Under the pieces are notes generated by a model that saw nothing but the letters and a program-made list of their open reading frames with translations, was not told the DNA's origin and ran no database searches. From Puffinus mauretanicus (Eukaryota > Chordata > Aves > Procellariiformes > Procellariidae): a DNA stretch of 64,000 nucleotides. This document shows positions 61,288-64,000 of this stretch, in pieces. Both the position numbers and the translations under genes were made by a program. The stretch is taken from positions 7,316,001 through 7,380,000 of the forward strand of contig JAJKFH010001865.1 of assembly GCA_023333565.1 (NCBI GenBank). The letters run 5' to 3'. Each line of letters begins with the position of its first letter. Within the stretch, counting starts at the first letter, position 1.

Positions 61288-64000
61288 TTTTAAAGAACCT
61301 CACTTATGTGGAGTTGACCTGCTAAAATTGCCATAAAATAAGCTACTACAATTGAACTGAAAAAATGAAATGTTTAATTTTGCACCTCTTTAGAAGCAAC
61401 TAAAAACATTGCTGGAATGACTCTATAAAGCATGAGCATGAAATGGGATAGGAGAGAAAAGAAGGACATTCAGATGTGTCAGACACACATCTACACTTTG
61501 GATTTGGGTCGCAGATGGCAAAGGGAAAAGGAGAACAAAGAAAGGTATACAGAAAGGATGATTTGAAAGGTCTCACAATCTTTCTTCAGGCATGTTTGAC
61601 AACAGGAAAGAACAAATGTGGGACACCAGTCTCTGTATCTGTAGGCCTCAGGTAAATGAGAATTTTGTGCCAGGGCACTCTGGGGCAGAGCAGGGAACCT
61701 GCAGCAATGGGCACTGCCCCAGAGGCAGACTCTGCCTGCGGTTTCCATGAGCCAAAGTGAAATCGGCTGCAAACTGCTGCTCGGACGCTACTTTCTTCTT
61801 AAGGGTAGGGACACATAGGTGAAGGTTTTACATACTGAGTGGTTTGTGACCATAAAGCATGGGGTCTTGGATGTTTACAGCTTATGGCCAAATCTAGGTG
61901 ATGCCCCAAGACTTCTGGGCAGGTGTTGCTCAGGGCTATAGGTCCACACTTCCCAGTGTTGGTCCTCTCAAGAAGTCTGGCAATGTCTGAAGAGCGCTTT
62001 AGCGAGGTCCTGGGTCTCCTCTGGCTCGCTCTGGCTGTGAAAACAATTTCAAAATATCTGAAAATACACGAGATCTGTGACCCAGCCCAGGGCGCTGGTG
62101 ACTCCTGGGCAGGGTGGTATGTGCCAGGCATCCTAGGGCAGAGCAGGAGGACACCAGGAATTCATGACCAGGAGACCTGGTGGGTGGTGCTGGAAAACTC
62201 TGCAAAGTGAATAAAACTTTGCCCGGTCTCACCCATCCTGGCTACAGGGAACATATATTGTCCTGAAAAACCTACCTAATCCTTTTTCTTTCATGCCTGT
62301 AATTTTGGTTTTTTTTGGCAAGGTGTACAGTGGATTCACAACATGCGACAGTTCAAGAGCAAAGTAGTTTAGATCAGCAGGGGGAAGGAGCTGGCGTCCA
62401 TACTCCCCCTTGTACATATACACAGACACACACGTACATGTTGCTGGGATAGGAAAAAAGCTCATTTTTTTGCATCCAAGGAAAGATGCTAGGTGGCCAA
62501 GACAGTTGTTATACAAATTACTGTGCTGGACAAGCCTGAGATTTCAGGAAATGGACATGAAATCATCCTGGCAAAACCAGCAGCTGCCTTTGGAGAGCTG
62601 ACTAAACCACTTAACACACAGCAACGTGACTCGCAACTGCGCTCTTTGCTTTGTGGGGATATTGTGAAGGGGTGCTGATTTATCTGAAGACTACAGAGAC
62701 AGATGCAAGGCATGAATTTTACAGGAATGACTGTTGTTGGCAAGAATTATGATTATTTAGGCTTTTGTTCTACCACAAAACGCTTCAGGGAATTCTTAAA
62801 ACATCTGATGAGGAAATAAAAGACTTAAATAGTCTCTCCTGAGAAATTATCCTACACCACTCCTTAGTCTGCATCTTTCCTGAGATCTCTCCTCTTGCAA
62901 TTTTATTCGCCAGTGTTTTGCGATCTCAGGTGTGTGATTTATTCATTTGAAGTTCATTACAGCTTGGGAGGCTGCACAAAACAATTTTAAAAGTTATTTA
63001 CATAAAACTGGGGCCAAGTAATTGCAAATCAAAAGACTGAGGCTCAGACAGAAAGCAAAGTTATCCCAGATGCTCAGGCCCCAGACCGAAGAGCCTGGCA
63101 GGCGAGGCAGGAGCAGCAGCACGCTGCCGAGGCAGCCCAGCGAAGCCCTGTCCGTCACCGCCTCTCTGCCTCCTTGTAGCTGCTGACATGTAAGTGCTCC
63201 CTCGTTCGTTTCAATTAAAATGAATGGCGTGAACTTCAAATATCTGAATTCTTACTGTTTCGACTGCAGTTGCCTGAGGGGCAGTCACATGAAGAGCAGC
63301 TTGGAGAAACCCAGCGGACCCTGGTGTTCTCTTTCGACACCACTCTTTACAGCGACCATCCATCTAAACAGTTTCCACATTGGTTTAAAAAAAAAACTCT
63401 CAAAATAAGTGTTTCTCCAATCCTCCGCTTTCACCAAAGTGTGTTTTTTCCCCTGTATCCTTGAAGGATTTTTCTAGAGCTCCGATTTCCCACCTCAGCA
63501 AACCAAGCATGGAGCGTCCTTGGACAGATAATTGCTTTAAGTTCCCCTTCAGCCTCTTTTTTAAACCCACACGTTGACAGATCAGGCTTTCAAAAGCCCT
63601 CACTCACACAGCAGAGCTTTACTCATCAGGTCACTTGACCCACTCACATCATTAGTACTCCCCAGTAATCCCGCAGCGATGCCTTAAAAACTCTTCTCAT
63701 GTTAGGAGCCTAATTTCCACCACAGGTTGCAAATAACCAAGACACTGGGTAAAGACATGAAAAGTCCCACCAAAAAAAAAAAGTGCTTGTAGCTATGCAT
63801 ATATCTGATCTTGAAAAACAAGCTAAGGAGTATCAGGCTGCGACTATTACACTTGAGATTTGTTATTTCAAAACTCAACCCTACATCAGATTGCACAAAC
63901 ATTTACTTCAGGTGATTTGTGTATTAAACAGAAAAGAGCATGCAGATTTTTCTCTTTTCTCTCCAAGGTCCAGATCGCCATCTGGCATAGAAAAAGAAGG

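Larger units (their letters stand above)
51135..64000. other. Non-coding stretch, no gene proven
   Basis: About 12.9 kb without a confident gene. It contains the CpG-rich coding-like patch at 52.2-52.45 kb, tandem and dinucleotide repeats, and AT-rich blocks with many homeodomain-type sites (for example 55080-55330 and 58960-59130). Open frames such as 61923-62210 and 62229-62516 have no recognisable content. Confidence 0.45.

Noticed and set aside
1..64000. Exons of genes that neighbour melanopsin loci in other vertebrates (PDLIM5, BMPR1B, UNC5C)
   Set aside because: I looked for kinase, LIM, PDZ and Ig/TSP-type motifs in both strands' open frames and found none.
1..64000. tRNA, rRNA, snRNA, CRISPR arrays or intact LTR retroviruses
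   Set aside because: No tRNA B-box with a cloverleaf, no spaced direct-repeat array, and no gag/pol motif was seen; the only reverse transcriptase is CR1.

Overview
The window is vertebrate nuclear DNA and almost certainly from a bird. It has one intron-rich gene, long AT-rich non-coding stretches, few interspersed repeats, and CR1 retrotransposon copies with the typical avian 3' end (octamer ATTCTATG, CATAGAATCA on the reverse). The species cannot be told from the sequence.

Region 1 (about 1-11.2 kb) carries the only confidently identified gene: a melanopsin of the OPN4X (Xenopus-type, non-mammalian) class on the minus strand. Six consecutive exons (11142-11000, 9006-8873, 7359-7156, 6750-6579, 4779-4624, 3509-3402) have GT/AG borders and join in frame at all five junctions. 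They encode 302 complete residues, from the short N-terminus through all seven transmembrane helices to the start of helix 8. The retinal-attachment lysine, the NPxxY motif, a DRY box, the extracellular disulfide pair, and the Tyr and Glu at the two counterion positions are all present. The cytoplasmic C-terminal tail exons were not identified; they lie left of position 1 or are hidden in 1-3401. A first exon may lie upstream of 11143, because the first coding exon is preceded by a good acceptor.

Region 2 (about 11.2-44 kb) is non-coding as far as I can see. Its landmark is a strong CpG island near 26.2-26.7 kb. The island holds a minus-strand splice donor that would join the first OPN4X coding exon in phase, and a plus-strand TATA box lies just to its right. 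It is a candidate promoter, but which gene it serves is unproven.

Region 3 (about 44-47.7 kb) holds two dead plus-strand CR1 LINEs. One is a fairly young copy with a broken reverse transcriptase; the other is an older 3' remnant.

Region 4 (47.7-64 kb) is again non-coding. Three things stand out: an 87-bp near-perfect palindrome at 51048-51134, a CpG-rich patch at 52.2-52.45 kb with strong coding-type three-base periodicity in one frame, and several short tandem duplications and dinucleotide tracts. I found no tRNA, rRNA, CRISPR array or other prokaryote-type feature, and no evidence of a novel multi-gene system.
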